Origin: Taxillus chinensis | Taxonomy: Eukaryota > Streptophyta > Magnoliopsida > Santalales > Loranthaceae | Direction of reading: 5' to 3' | Assembly: GCA_023512835.1 (NCBI GenBank) | Contig: CM042092.1 | Coordinates: 54,897,097-54,961,096, forward strand | Length of the DNA: 64,000 nt | Part shown: one piece after another, positions 11,193 through 21,659 of the stretch | How the letters are laid out: the number at the start of each line of letters is the position of its first letter | Numbering within the stretch: the stretch's first letter is position 1 | Made by a program: the position numbers and the translations under genes | The notes under the pieces: generated by a model | What the model was told of the DNA's origin: nothing | Databases searched by the model: none | Seen by the model: the letters and a program-made list of their open reading frames with translations, nothing else

Positions 11193-11692
11193 ATACCCTT
11201 ATTGATATGAATATGTTCGAATACATAGATTTGAACATTATTATTACGTTCAACAACTAAATCACGAATGAACCCTTTTTACATGGGCTCGTTTGTTCAT
11301 TTTACAAATTTTGAATATGAAGAAAACAAATTAATTCGGTTATGTTCATATGTTCTGCTCGATGACATTGTAAGAAAGATCTAGCTAGTTGCCGCTTGTG
11401 GTGAAGGAACAGAAGGGGGCGTGGGTGAAAGAAGAAAATGTCGGTTTGTGGAGAAGGAGGCGGAGGAAGAGTTGTGAGCAAGATTAAAGAAGTACGTGAT
11501 GAGTGTTTAATACTAAAGGATATGTTTATTAACTTATTTTAATTTTAAATAATTATTTTAAAATATATATTATAAGATAAATATGTTTATACCACCCATG
11601 AATATAGAATGATAAACTGTACATTGTTAGACATTTTGAGCGAATGTTATAAATATAAATAACTCCTCCTTCTGGTTGAGTTTAAATAGATT
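11193..11692. other. AT-rich intergenic sequence, no gene seen
   Basis: The sequence is AT-rich with many ATGTTC/GAACAT words (11205-11360) and a short GA-rich stretch near 11400-11490. No open frame with family resemblance is present. Confidence 0.5.
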
Positions 11693-11700
11693 GTTGCTGT

Positions 11701-12671
11701 CAGGGCCGGCCCTACCTTTTTTACAGGGTGAAGTGGCCGCTTGAGGCATCCAATTTCGGAGGGCCTTCGGGCATCAATTTGATCTTCTTCATCCTACTCC
11801 AATTTTCCTCCATGGCTCCAGTCTCAGGTGCCACTGCAATAATGCATCGTCTTCGTCTGCCTAAAGTGTTGCATGTTGGACAGCCTGGAACGTTGGTATG
11901 ATTAATAATTTAATATTTACATATTATAATTTATAAGTTAAATGGAGGCCCCTGTAGACATGGTTACATGGGTTGGCCGGATATATATTTAAAAAACTAT
12001 TTTAAATATAAAAATAATAAATAGATGTATTAGGTATATATCATTAACTCTCCTCTCTCTTTCTTGTGGCACCAGCACTACACGTTCAAATTGTTCCAAT
12101 TAGTTTGGAAATCTTAAATGGAAGGTAAGAAATTATTGTTACTTTTTCTAATTCTCTTTAATCTCCTATAAATTTGCATTAATTTGATGAAATTGATGAT
12201 TTAGGGTTTTCTAGTTTTAAGTAATTTATTGTGTTTTTATTTTGTTTTTTCCTTAGATTTTCATCTTGGCTTTTTCTTAATTTTTGTTTGATAATTTTTT
12301 TTCTTATTTCTAAGAACTTATAATTCTTTAAAGAGATTTTAACAAATTTCTAAATTATAGTTGTTTTATTTTGCTTTAAAAAAGAAGAAGAAGAACTAAA
12401 GAAAACGCTACTGTCCTAAGTAACCATGACAAAAATAAATAGAATTAAAAAGGGTGCATAATCAAAACAAACCCAAAAATTGAAAGAAAAAAAATCAACT
12501 GTGCGATTTTGTTTGGTAAACCCGCTGGCAAGATTTTTATTTTTTTTCTAGTTTTTTCTTATTTTTTTATAAATGTTTTACTTATTTTTATACCCTTTTG
12601 ATACGTGATTAATTTAAAGATATATCGTATAGAGGGGCCTCATTGTATAATTACGCTTAGGGTCAGCCCTG
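11701..12671. mobile_element. Non-autonomous hAT-like transposon with 8-bp target duplication
   Basis: The left end is CAGGGCCGGCCCTA (11701-11714). Read inward on the minus strand from 12671, the right end is CAGGGCTGACCCTA, which matches at 12 of 14 bases. The flanks are GTTGCTGT (11693-11700) and GTTGCTGC (12672-12679), an 8-bp duplication with one mismatch, as hAT transposition gives. The interior is mostly AT-rich with no transposase. It has a GC-rich 'gggccttcgggcatc' region near 11760 and a 'gaggcccctg' word near 11945. It therefore depends on a transposase elsewhere. Confidence 0.75.
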
Positions 12672-12679
12672 GTTGCTGC

Positions 12680-12914
12680 ATTTGAGTATGTATTTCAACT
12701 ATAATTTCTCTTACTCTTCACTTGCTACGAAGTTGGCAATCTTTTGTTTGTGATTTTTCATGATAACCAATTGCTTAAAATCGTATGTTGGACCTTGCTT
12801 GCATGGCAGGGGATCAAACATAAAGAACTTGAATACGGACAACATCACCGGCTAGAGCTCTATGGTAAAAGTAAGCTCCAAGACCGTCCATTTACATAAG
12901 TGATATACATTTCT
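12680..12914. other. Short intergenic spacer, no gene seen
   Basis: It contains no conserved open frame. It separates the hAT-like element from the Harbinger remnant. Confidence 0.4.
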
Positions 12915-13735
12915 TGACCATCTCCAACCATGACTTTATTTTAGTACAACTTTGACACTAAAATAGAGTAACTTTTACACTATTTTTTTTCATCTCTAAC
13001 CCATTATACTAAATCATACTCTATAAAGTATATTTTAAAGAATATTCCTATTATTTTTCTTGATTAATTATTTTCACTAAATTATTATATTTTACAGATT
13101 ATGTACTTACTTATTTCATTCATTAATTTAAAATATAAATAATAAATAATTTTTATTAAAAAAATATACACTCTTCAACTAAAATAATATTTTTATTAAA
13201 TAAATTAAAATATTATATTAACATAAAATAAATATTACAACAAATACAAATACAACATTTAATTGTTAGAATTAGTATATTTCCCCCCCACAAATGATCA
13301 ATCAATGCATTTCGAAGTGCATTGTGAGCCTCTTTATCTTTGAATTTCCTATGACGAGCAAGAAATTCTTGAAATTGAATATTTTCATCTACTATAATCT
13401 CAATTTCTGGAGTTGGCGCTTCCATCCAATCTTTAATGGCTACATCAATATCACGATCATCCTCCATTATCATGTTATGCATAATAATGCAAGCAGTCAT
13501 TATATCATGTAATATATTTTTATTCCAGGTGCTGGTCCTGCCACAATTGCAAATTGTGATTGGAGTACTCCAAATGCTCGTTCCACATCTTTTTCTATAT
13601 CCTTCTTGTTTCATTGCAAATAATTTTTTTTGGACAACGAGGATCATGAATACTTTGCACAAGAATATATTTCTTATTATATTTTAAAATATAATTATTT
13701 TTAAAAATTATAATTTCAGAGGCATAAATATAGTC
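12915..13735 (-). mobile_element. PIF/Harbinger transposon remnant
   Basis: The left border is TTGACCATCTCCAACC (12915-12930), an end resembling the one at 15721-15737. The subterminal words 'cttttacact' and 'tgacactaaaata' are also shared with that second end. The minus strand carries the C-terminal part of a Harbinger transposase (13213-13690). No matching right-hand terminal repeat was found before 13735, where AT-rich sequence takes over, so the element is truncated. Confidence 0.65.
13213..13690 (-). pseudogene. PIF/Harbinger DDE transposase, C-terminal fragment, frameshifted
   Basis: Read on the minus strand, one frame upstream of about 13540 gives DVERAFGVLQSQFAIV, the conserved block carrying the last catalytic acidic residue. 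A second frame continues with LHDIMTACIIMHNMIMEDD and then FLARHRKFKDKEAHNALRN before a stop at 13213. Both are hallmarks of plant Harbinger (HARBI1-like) nucleases. A frame change near 13530-13550 separates them. The N-terminal two thirds of the transposase are absent, so this copy is dead. Confidence 0.8.
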
Positions 13736-14175
13736 TCACAATTTCTTCAAAATATAATTATTTTTAAAAATTATAAATTTAAATAAATTTTTATTATTTA
13801 CAAATATCTTTAAATTTAAAATTTTTTATTATTTATACCATATGTCTCTGGCGCCAAGTACGCTTCATGATAATCTAGCTTTGCAAGTGTGGATTGGCCT
13901 ACGTCAGATTCTCACTTCAACGCAATCAGAAAAGAGAAAAGAAACACAGATCATTTTATGATCTCTTATATTATGCTTCGGCCTACGATTAAAAACGTTG
14001 TTACCTCCTACCACTAAGCCCTTGCAGGCATCGCATTTAGCATATCGCAGGGGCGGAGAGCACTGTTCTCACCACTTTACCTACGACTCAAATAAAAAAT
14101 ACGAGTATCTGTCGTAGTTGTTTTGTGTTGTTGGGTTAATTGTGGGAGGACCCGAGGTGTTTCGATCTATTGGTG
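13736..14175. other. 5' flank of the RPAC2-like gene
   Basis: 13736-13830 is AT-rich. From about 13900 the composition becomes gene-like and leads without interruption into the RPAC2-like start at 14176. No TATA box is convincing and no other gene is seen. Confidence 0.4.
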
Positions 14176-15616
14176 ATGGAGTACGGGTCTGCCAAAGATC
14201 CAAGTGCGGCGACTTTTTCCATCGTGGACGAGGATCACACGCTTGCCAATGCTCTTAAATTTACCCTCAATCAAGAGTATGTACTTCGTGCTCTCCTCTT
14301 TCGATTTATGGGCATTGAAGCATTCCCATAATTGACTTTTTTTTTAATAATAATTTCTATGGGTTTTTAGTCAGCTTCATTATCGGCTTGGTACGTGGGT
14401 TGTTTGTTCTCTCGGTTTAGAACAAGTGATCTTTTTTTTTTTGTCATTTGAGTGTTAACTATTAACGACACTACCCTCAAGGGCTTCAAACAGATCTGCC
14501 TGCGACGTTTACAGTGCTAGCCGATTCTTGGTAATTTATTTATTTGTTAGAATAAATGTAAATGCTGAAATATTACCCAAAACAAAATACTAAGAAATCC
14601 ACAGTTTAATCGGCACCTAGGCGCTTGATTGAACCAGTCCCAATCCCTTTTTAGGTGGTTATGCAGAGGAAAGCGCACTGTTATTTACGTATATGTTTGG
14701 TGAGCATTCAACTTCCAGAAGTTCTGTCATTGACAATGCTGGATTATATATATTCCTCTGTTTCATTTTTCTCATTGGATATTGGGTATTTATGTTTTGC
14801 AGTGAAAGGGTATCTTTTACTGGTTACAATATTCCTCATCCTTCAGACAATTGAGTCAATATTAGAGTCCAAACCACAGGTACTACTGCTTACTTTCTCA
14901 CCCCAAGTGTTTTTTGTTAAGATTATTCTTCGATGTTGCCTACTAATCATTCATTGTCAATGAAGTTGGCTGTTATATATCTTATGTTGCCTGCTAAAAT
15001 CTTGATAGGGTTTTCGGGCTTTTTCACCACATGAAGGATTTAGTGTTGATTTTTCATGTTTTCTTTTTTTTGTACTACTGGAATCGCCTATCTACTTCTT
15101 CAAGCTGTCCCATTTTCCCAGCATTTTAAGAAGTTTACAGTTTTTTTAATCTACAAAAATATATTAATAGAGCCACCAAAAAGGTGACACAGAGTTACAA
15201 CAGGGTCATTACAAGGGATCTGCAATTAGTTTTTTGCCTAAGAAAAATACTTACTATGTGCTTTAATGTTTATCTCATTTCAATCTAAAGTTTCTATTTT
15301 ATGTGGGAGCTTGTTGATGTTATTCTGCCGTATGGGCTCCTTTGGATAGTAATTGTCCCAAGACTTGTTTCCCTGCAGTGTTTGCCTTTCATTATGTTTT
15401 CCTAGTTTTGTTTAAAATTGTGTGAAATTTGTTTGTTCTTAAATATTTGTTAGTCCTACTTCTGACTTGGTATTTTGGCTTTTGCTTGGTTTTATCACAG
15501 GTGATCGAGCAAGTGAGGTATTGAAAGATGCATGCCAGGATTTGATGTTTATCAGCCAACATGTGAGGGGCACTTTTGATAAAGCTGTTTCAAATTATAA
15601 AGCATCTCACCCTTGA
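14176..15616 (+). pseudogene. RPAC2-like RNA polymerase I/III subunit (AC19), interrupted
   Basis: RPAC2/AC19 pairs with AC40 to form the alpha-like assembly platform of RNA polymerases I and III in the nucleus. Exon 1 is 14176-14276 and reads MEYGSAKDPSAATFSIVDED, then HTLANALKFTLNQ. Exon 2 is 14803-14879 with GYNIPHPSDN, a stop, then VNIRVQTT. Exon 3 is 15501-15616 with SEVLKDACQDLM and HVRGTFDKAVSNYKASHP. All introns keep GT..AG and the phases fit, so this is not a retro-copy. The TGA at 14852-14854 stands where the family has arginine (VNIRV context), as a CGA>TGA change would give. After the TGA at 15614, DDGMEVDGSK follows in frame, hinting that the original tail was longer. It is probably a decayed paralogue unless the stop is a sequence error. 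Confidence 0.8.
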
Positions 15617-15720
15617 GATGATGGTATGGAAGTTGATGGTAGCAAAGCCCGCCACTGATGCCAAAAAGGGAATGTTATTCAATTCTGTGGAATTAGAAAT
15701 TTCCTCATTTTATTTAGTGT

Positions 15721-15860
15721 TTGGACCATCTCCAACCCAAAACTTCTATTTATGCAACTTTTACACTAAAATACAGTCATTTTCATCTATCTTCTCCAAC
15801 CATTGCACTAAATCTAACACTATACACTAATTCTTTTTATTTTCATTTATTAAAATATTC
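15721..15860 (+). mobile_element. Harbinger-like terminal remnant
   Basis: GGACCATCTCCAACCC (15723-15738), followed by 'cttttacactaaaata', matches the end of the element at 12915. A second 'cttctccaaccattgcact' word follows at 15791. Only about 140 bases are recognisable. Confidence 0.5.
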
Positions 15861-16473
15861 CTGCGTACCTCCAATCCGACCGTCCAGCGGCGCCAAGGAA
15901 GATGGGAGGGAGGCCCTTCGGTGCCGGGAAGAGGAAAGGAGGGCTGATTAGTGATAGGGAAGATGGGCATTTGGCGTCGAGGAAGAGGGGAGGGAAAGTC
16001 GGGGGGAGCTGGGGGTTGGTTCGACGCTGCCGCTGGAGAAGGAGGGCGGTGCCGGAGAAGATTGGGGAGGTGGGGGTTGGGTTTCAGCGCTGGGGGAAGA
16101 TTGTCGGAGGGGGGGGGGGTCGGCGTTTGACGCTTGCGTTCGGCGTTGCCAGGGAAGCGTGGTGGCACTGTTGTTCTAACACTTGACCGCTAGAAAATAA
16201 CACAGCATTGTAGAATTACGCCAAGAAGGCACAAAGAAATTGTGTGGAATTTCATATTCAAATTCAAAAGTGTGTCGGGTTTGGGAGGTCGTGAAATGCC
16301 TAGTGCTCATTTAGACATTAGGGATTAGAAAGGCTATGTTTGGTGTCAAACTTAATTTTATATTTTAAAAAATTATTTTAAAAATTTATATTTATAAATC
16401 GTTTTTATAAGAATTAAAAATTTAATTTTTGTTTGGTAATAATTTAAAAAACTGTATTGACATATTGATGTGT
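15861..16473. other. GC-rich block and AT-rich flank before B1, no gene seen
   Basis: 15870-16160 is G-rich on the plus strand, with a G run of 10 near 16110. Its open frames are low-complexity Pro/Arg/Gly and match no family. 16332-16352 reads GGCTATGTTTGGTGTC, then AAAC. This resembles the inverted complement of 'CGCCAAACGCAGCC' at 22143-22157 on the far side of B1 and may be the left end of a transposon that B1 split. Confidence 0.4.
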
Positions 16474-16857
16474 TGTCACGGATCGAGACTTATCCTAGCA
16501 TACTTAGGCCATTTTGAGGTATTTCCCCTTTGTAAAGTGTTATACTTAGCTTATATAGTAAGTTGTAAAGATTTTAGATTTCGATCATATATGATGTCTC
16601 CTTGTGACATAGCCAGAAAAGTGTTAACATCTATATGTAGGGGAGTGATGTTGTAAAGCTTTCAAGCAATCAATATAATCGTTTGTTGCCTTCGTTCAAT
16701 CGTTTTTCCGTTAAGCGCGTCCCTATACAATTGCTTTACAACGGATCGATGAGTTCCAATTCAAATGCGACGAGTTAGGCTGACCTAGCGTTCCTTCGTA
16801 CGGGTGGGAACTAGGTGCCGCACGGGTTAAGCTGCTATAAAGGCTGACCCCGTGACA
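16474..16857 (+). repeat. 5' LTR of B1
   Basis: It starts TGTCACGGATCG and ends GACCCCGTGACA. It matches the 3' LTR at 21276-21659 closely, with scattered substitutions suggesting an insertion that is not very recent. The B2 LTR (31521, 48285) is unrelated in sequence except at the last bases. Confidence 0.9.
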
Positions 16858-16859
16858 AG

Positions 16860-16875
16860 TGGTATCAGAGCACGG
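16860..16875 (+). other. Primer-binding site of B1
   Basis: TGGTATCAGAGCACGG begins three bases after the LTR end. It is complementary to the 3' end of initiator tRNA-Met. Confidence 0.85.
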
Positions 16876-16924
16876 TTGGTGCTAAAGTTTGGTGGAACAA
16901 TCAAAATTTCGAGACGGTATAAAA

Positions 16925-18733
16925 ATGACAAACGGAGGATCTGTTGTCATTAGTGGTGGCGACCACGAAGGCCGCGACAAGGAGCACCATGCTAAAGAAC
17001 GAAGGAGAGACAAGTCCGTTTCGAGGGGAACATGTCCGCTGGAGAGTCGGCTAGCCAAATTGGAGTTGGTGTTAACCGAACAGATGGAGGTGGTCGAGTA
17101 GCATACTGAAAGCATCGAAAAGCTTGACTCAGAGGGTGAGGAAAGCTTTGGGAAGATGCAAGGGCTTCTCAACTCCGTCATGGATGACATGAACTCTCGG
17201 TTCGACGGCCTGAAGGACACTCTCACGTCCCAAATCCTGGCAATGCAAGACGAAATCAAAGAGATCAAGGCGGATTGGTCTTTCTGCAAGATGGCAGTCA
17301 CCCAAGGTGGCGTTGGCGGCCATTCTAGCTCCAAAATTGACGTGCCAAAGCCTAAGACCTATGTTGGGTCAAGGAATGCGAGGGAGTTAGACAACTTCCT
17401 CTGGACTATGGAGCAATATTTCGATGCCTTAAACATTATGGACGAGGCAAAGAAGGTGAAGACCGCCTCGCTATACTTAGTCGATTCAGCTATGGTGTGG
17501 TGGAGGCGACGATGTGCCGACAAGGAGTGCGACCTATGTATCATTGACAACTGGGCGGATTTCAAGCGGGAGATCAAGACCCAGTTCTATCCCCAGAATG
17601 CGGAAGACGAGTCCCGGGCGAAACTTCAGCGCCTTACCCACAAAGGCACGGTGCGGGAGTACGTCCGTGAATTTTCCAAGCTGATATTGGAGATCCCGAA
17701 TATGTCCGCGAAGGATTCACTATTTTCCTTCATGGATGGATTGCAACAATGGGCGAAATTGGAGCTGCAGCGGAGAAATGTGCAGGACCTGGCGTGGGCC
17801 ATGGTGGTGGCCGAATCACTCATCGAATATAAGAAGCCGGAGAAAACCACTAGTTCTTCATCGAATTCCAAGGCGAAACGGTTCCATAAGGAGAAATGTG
17901 GGGGAGACAACCGGAGTGAAGGAAAAGGGAGACCCTTCCAACCGTCTAAGAACTTTCGCCCAAAACACTTTGCGAATAGTTCCAAGGACGGAGAGAAGCT
18001 AAGGATCTCCTATTTCCTTTGTGAAGGCCCTCACAAGGCGTTCAAGTGCCTGAAGCGCTCCAAGCTCTCCGCGATGATCAACGAAGATGAAGAGAGGAAT
18101 GCGAGGGATCCACGACTTGGTTCCTTGCAACTCAATGCAATCAAGGCGAAGGTGGAGGTGCCACCATTTGGACGACAGAAGGGGCGCATGTACGTGCTCG
18201 CTAAGGCCAACAACCTTGAAACTAAGGCCTTGGTGGACACGGGTGCGACCAACAACTTCATCAAGGTCGAAGAAGCACATAGACTGGGGATAGTCTACAA
18301 GGAAGAGAAGGGCTGGCTGAAGGCGGTGAACTCCAGTGCCAGTCCAATCCATGGCGTGGCTCGAGGTGTCGAGCTAAGTATCGGCGAGTGGAGAGGCAAG
18401 ATGAATCTCTCCGTGGTGTTGATGGACGACTATCTCATGGTGTTGGGGATGGAGTTCGTTGACCAGGTGCGGGCAATTCCAATTCCAAGCACCAACACAT
18501 TGTGTATCATGGACGAGGGGAAGACGTGTATGGTGAAGGTAATGAGAGAGGAAGAGCTCAAGGCGAAGTCTCTTTCGGCGCTCCAACTGTCTAAAGGAGT
18601 TAGGCGACAGGAGCCAACCTTCATTGCCATGGTGAAGGAAGAATACCCAAGTGTTGGGGAGGAGCCCCCAACGGAAGTGAAGACGATCCTTGAAGAGTTT
18701 GGGGACGTTATGCTACCCGAACTCCCCAAATAA
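16925..18733 (+). pseudogene. gag: B1 gag and protease, one long frame with an internal stop
   Basis: ATG at 16925 opens MTNGGSVVISGGDHEG. A TAG at 17099-17101 interrupts the frame, where B2 has GAG. The same frame then runs from 17102 to a TAA at 18731-18733. The capsid domain lies around 17350-17850 (ARELDNFLWTMEQYFDAL, VWWRRRCADKE, then FKREIKTQFYPQNAE). A single CX2C zinc knuckle stands near 18008-18055 ([14 protein letters not shown]), with the first cysteine apparently replaced by tyrosine. The protease motif ALVDTGATNNFI is at about 18226-18261. B1 keeps this protease whereas B2 has lost it. The second copy of the 3' part starts at 35013. Confidence 0.85.
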
Positions 18734-20081
18734 CTTCCGCCAAAGCGGGAGGTAGACCACAAGATTGAGTTAGAGGCCGGTGCAAGGCCTACTGCTGCGG
18801 CGCCCTATCGGATGGCACCACCGGAGTTGGAGGACTTGTTAGATGCCGGATTCATTCGGCCATCCAAAGCGCCATTTGGAGCACCAGTGTTATTTCAAAA
18901 GAAGCACGATGGGTCGATGCGGCTATGCATTGACTATAGGGCGCTCAACAAGATCAAAGTGAAGAACAGCTACCCCATCCCACTCATATCCGACCTATTT
19001 GATCAACTTGGTGCTGCAAGATGGTTCTCAAAGCTACTTGCGGTCGGGATATTGATAAGTGCAGATAGACGAAGGTGATGAGGCAAAGACGGCGTGCGTC
19101 ACAAGATATGGCTCTTACGAGTTCTTGGTGATGCCCTTTGGCCTCACAAACGCCCTTGCCACATTTTGTACATTGATGAACCGGATCTTCCAACCATACT
19201 TGGATAGATTTGTCATGGTGTACCTTGATGACATTGTCATCTATAGCAAAATCTTGGAGGAGCACAAGGCACACCTACAGTGGGTTTTCCAAATCTTAAG
19301 AGAGAACCAACTTTTCGTGAAGAAGGAGAAATATGACTTTGCAAAGAAGGAGGTGCCCTTCTTGGGTCACATCATTGGCGGCGGGAAATTAAAGATGGAT
19401 AACAAGAAAGTGTTAGCCATCAAGGAATGGGAGACGCCCAAGAAAGTCCCTGAGATGCGTTCCTTCCTTGGCTTGGTTAACTACTATAGAAGATTCATCC
19501 GCGGCTATTCCCACATTGCTGCACCCTTGACGGAACTGTTGAAGAAGAACAAGACTTGGGTGTGGGATGATGCTTGCCGAGAGGCATTCGAGAAGTTGAA
19601 GCAAGCCGTGACAAACGGACTAGTGATGGCACTGCCGGACCATACAAATCCTTATGAAGTTCACATGGATGCTTCAGACTTTGCCATCAGTGGAGTTTTA
19701 ATACAGGAGGGGCATCCTATAGCATATGAAAGCCAAAAACTCAATGGCACCGAACGGAGGTACGCGGTGGATGAAAAAGAGATGACGGCAGTTATGCATT
19801 GCCTTCGGGTGTGGAGGCATTATTTGCTAGGGTCCAAGTTCGTGGTGAAGATGGACAATATCGCTACGAGTTATTTCCTAACTCAAAGGAACTTAACTCC
19901 GAAGCAAGCATGGTGGCAAGGACTCCTAGCGGAATTCGACTTTGTGCTCGAGTACAAATCGGGCACAAATAATGTGGTGGCCGATGCACTAAGTCGAAGG
20001 CGGAACTTGCAGCCATTAGCCAACCACAATTCTCCCTGTGGACAAACTGAAGGAAGGAATGGAGCACGATCCATTAGCTAA
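18734..20081 (+). pseudogene. pol: B1 reverse transcriptase and RNase H, frameshifted
   Basis: Reverse transcriptase starts near 18737 in the gag frame and contains [15 protein letters not shown]. Relative to B2 it lacks seven codons after PPELE (near 18829) and two bases at about 19039, which shifts the frame. The words after this slip contain TGA TAA where an active copy would encode WQ. Open reading resumes at 19059, with [12 protein letters not shown] and an intact YLDD box at 19221-19232. RNase H spans about 19650-19980 (MDASDFAISGVL, DEKEMTAVMH, KMDNIATSYF, then NVVADALSRR). Confidence 0.85.
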
Positions 20082-20718
20082 GTCCTTGGTGGAATGCGTT
20101 AAGGCCGGAAAGACCTTGGGAAAGTGTTTCGATGGACTTCATTGTTTGTCTCCCAAGATCTAAAGGATGCGGTACGATCATTGTGGTGGTCGACCGATTC
20201 TCTAAGTATGAGTTTTCATTCCAGCTCCGAAGGACTGCACGACAGACGACACGGCCCGACTATTCTTTAAGTACGTGGTGAAGTACTGGGGCATTCCAAA
20301 GACAATCGTGAGCGATCGGGACTCTCGATTCACTGGGCGGTTTTGGACCGAGCTGTTCCGGATAATGGGTTCGGACTTAAACTTTTCAACAAGTTTCCAC
20401 CCACAAACAGACGGCCAAACAGAACGTGTCAATGGCTTACTGGAGCTATATCTGAGGCATTACGTGAGTACCAACCAAAGAGATTGGGCTAAGTTGCTGG
20501 ACATAGCCCAATTCTCGTATAACTTGCAGAAGAGCGAGTCCACGAACGAGAGCCCGTTCGAACTCGCAACTGGGCAGCAACCATTGACGCCCACTTCCAT
20601 CACTCGGGGGTACACTGGAAAGAGCCCCGCGACATTCAAGTTTGCAAAAGGATGGCATGAACAAACGGATCTGGCCAGAGTATACTTGCACAAAGCGGCG
20701 AAGAAGATGAAGAAGTAG
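20082..20718 (+). pseudogene. pol: B1 integrase with zinc-binding domain deleted
   Basis: At about 20105-20120 the sequence passes from 'gttaaggccggaaagacc' directly into 'ttgggaaagtgtttcg'. In B2 about 290 bases lie between these points (about 51636-51924), and they encode the HHCC zinc region. The word 'ccggaaagac' at the junction resembles both B2 ends, as microhomology-mediated loss would leave. The catalytic core follows: SMDFIVCLPRSKG (first Asp), IVSDRDSRFTG (second Asp) and HPQTDGQTERVNG (Glu). It ends at a TAG at 20716-20718. Confidence 0.8.
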
Positions 20719-20760
20719 GCGGATCAACAAAGGAGGCCCTTAGAATTTTAGGAAGGAGAC

Positions 20761-21300
20761 ATGGTGATGCTCAAACTCCTTCCACGCCAAACCAAAGCAC
20801 TTAGACAATTCCATAAGGGTTTGGTGTGCCGTTATGAGGGGCCTTTCAAAGTACTTAAGAGATTTGGGAAAGTCTCATACAAACTGGACCTCCTGACTAG
20901 CTTACAAAGGCATTCGGTGTTCCACGTTAGTTTGCTCAAGCCTTACCATGAAGACTTGGAAGATACGAGCGGACAGCGGGCGGTGCGGACACCATTAGCA
21001 TCAACGGGCAAGACCTACGACAAAGAGATAGAGAAAATCCACTCTCGTAGAGTCGTGCCAAGAAGGGGCGTAGATCCAGGCCGGGTGGAGTACTACGTCC
21101 AATGGAAGAACAGGCCGGTTGAAAAGGCAAGTTGGGAGAAGAAAGAGGATCTGGGGCAATTCTCCAAAGATATTGAAGAGTACTGGGAAGAAATCGAACG
21201 CTACATCCAACAGTTCGACGAGTTCGAGGAAGCCGAAGATGCAACGAGGACGCTGCGAAATTGGGTGGGGGAGAATGTCACGGACCGAAGCTTATCCTAG
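20761..21300 (+). pseudogene. pol: B1 integrase C-terminus and chromodomain
   Basis: The frame opens at MVMLKLLPRQTKALRQ and includes the GKM-like segment (KGLVCRYEGPFKVLKRFG) and SVFHVSLLKPY. The chromodomain is at about 21040-21200 (VPRRGVDPGRVEYYVQWKN, then ASWEKKEDL). Its aromatic residues (YY, W, W) match chromodomains that bind methylated histone tails. The frame continues a few codons into the 3' LTR before a TAG at 21298. Confidence 0.85.
21256..21275 (+). other. Polypurine tract of B1
   Basis: A GGGTGGGGGAGAA purine run lies directly before the TG of the 3' LTR at 21276. The same arrangement occurs before 38044 and, as GGGTGGAGGAGAA, before 53279. Confidence 0.75.
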
Positions 21301-21659
21301 CATACTTAGGCCATTTTGGGGTATTTCCCCTTTGTAAAGTGTTGTACTTAGCTTATAGAGTAAGTTGTAGAGATTTTAGATTTCGATCATATATGATGTC
21401 TCCTGGTGACATAGCCAGAAAAGTATTAACATTTATATGTAGGGGAGTGATGTTGTAAAGCTTTCAAGCAATCAATACAATCATTGGTTGCCTTCGTTCA
21501 ATTGTTTTTCCGTTAAGCGCTTCCCTACACAATTGCTTTACAACAGATCGATGGGTTCCGATCCAAATGCGACGAGTTAGGCTGACCTAGCGTTCCTTCG
21601 TATGGGTGGAAACTAGGTGCCGCATGGGTTAAGCTGCTATAAAGGCTAATCCCGTGACA
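21276..21659 (+). repeat. 3' LTR of B1
   Basis: It starts TGTCACGGACCG and ends AATCCCGTGACA. It is followed by AGTGCACGAACG, whose first four bases (AGTG) echo the primer-site leader of an internal region. The duplicate is at 38044-38428. Confidence 0.9.

Larger units (their letters stand above)
16474..21659 (+). mobile_element. Chromovirus B1 (short-LTR Ty3/gypsy with chromodomain)
   Basis: Both LTRs are 384 bases (16474-16857 and 21276-21659). A tRNA-Met primer site, gag, protease, reverse transcriptase, RNase H, integrase, chromodomain and polypurine tract lie between them. Total length is 5186 bases. The compact size and the integrase wording (SYNLQKSES, SPFELATGQQPLTP) suggest the Galadriel or Reina group; I cannot decide which. 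No 5-bp target duplication is seen (TGTGT on the left, AGTGC on the right), so the locus has been rearranged or has diverged. The coding region has one stop in gag, one at the gag-pol join, small deletions in reverse transcriptase and a loss of about 290 bases in integrase. Confidence 0.9.

Noticed and set aside
15827..16168. Proline-rich minus-strand frame of 113 residues
   Set aside because: It is low-complexity translation of a G-rich block, with no domain and no splice context.
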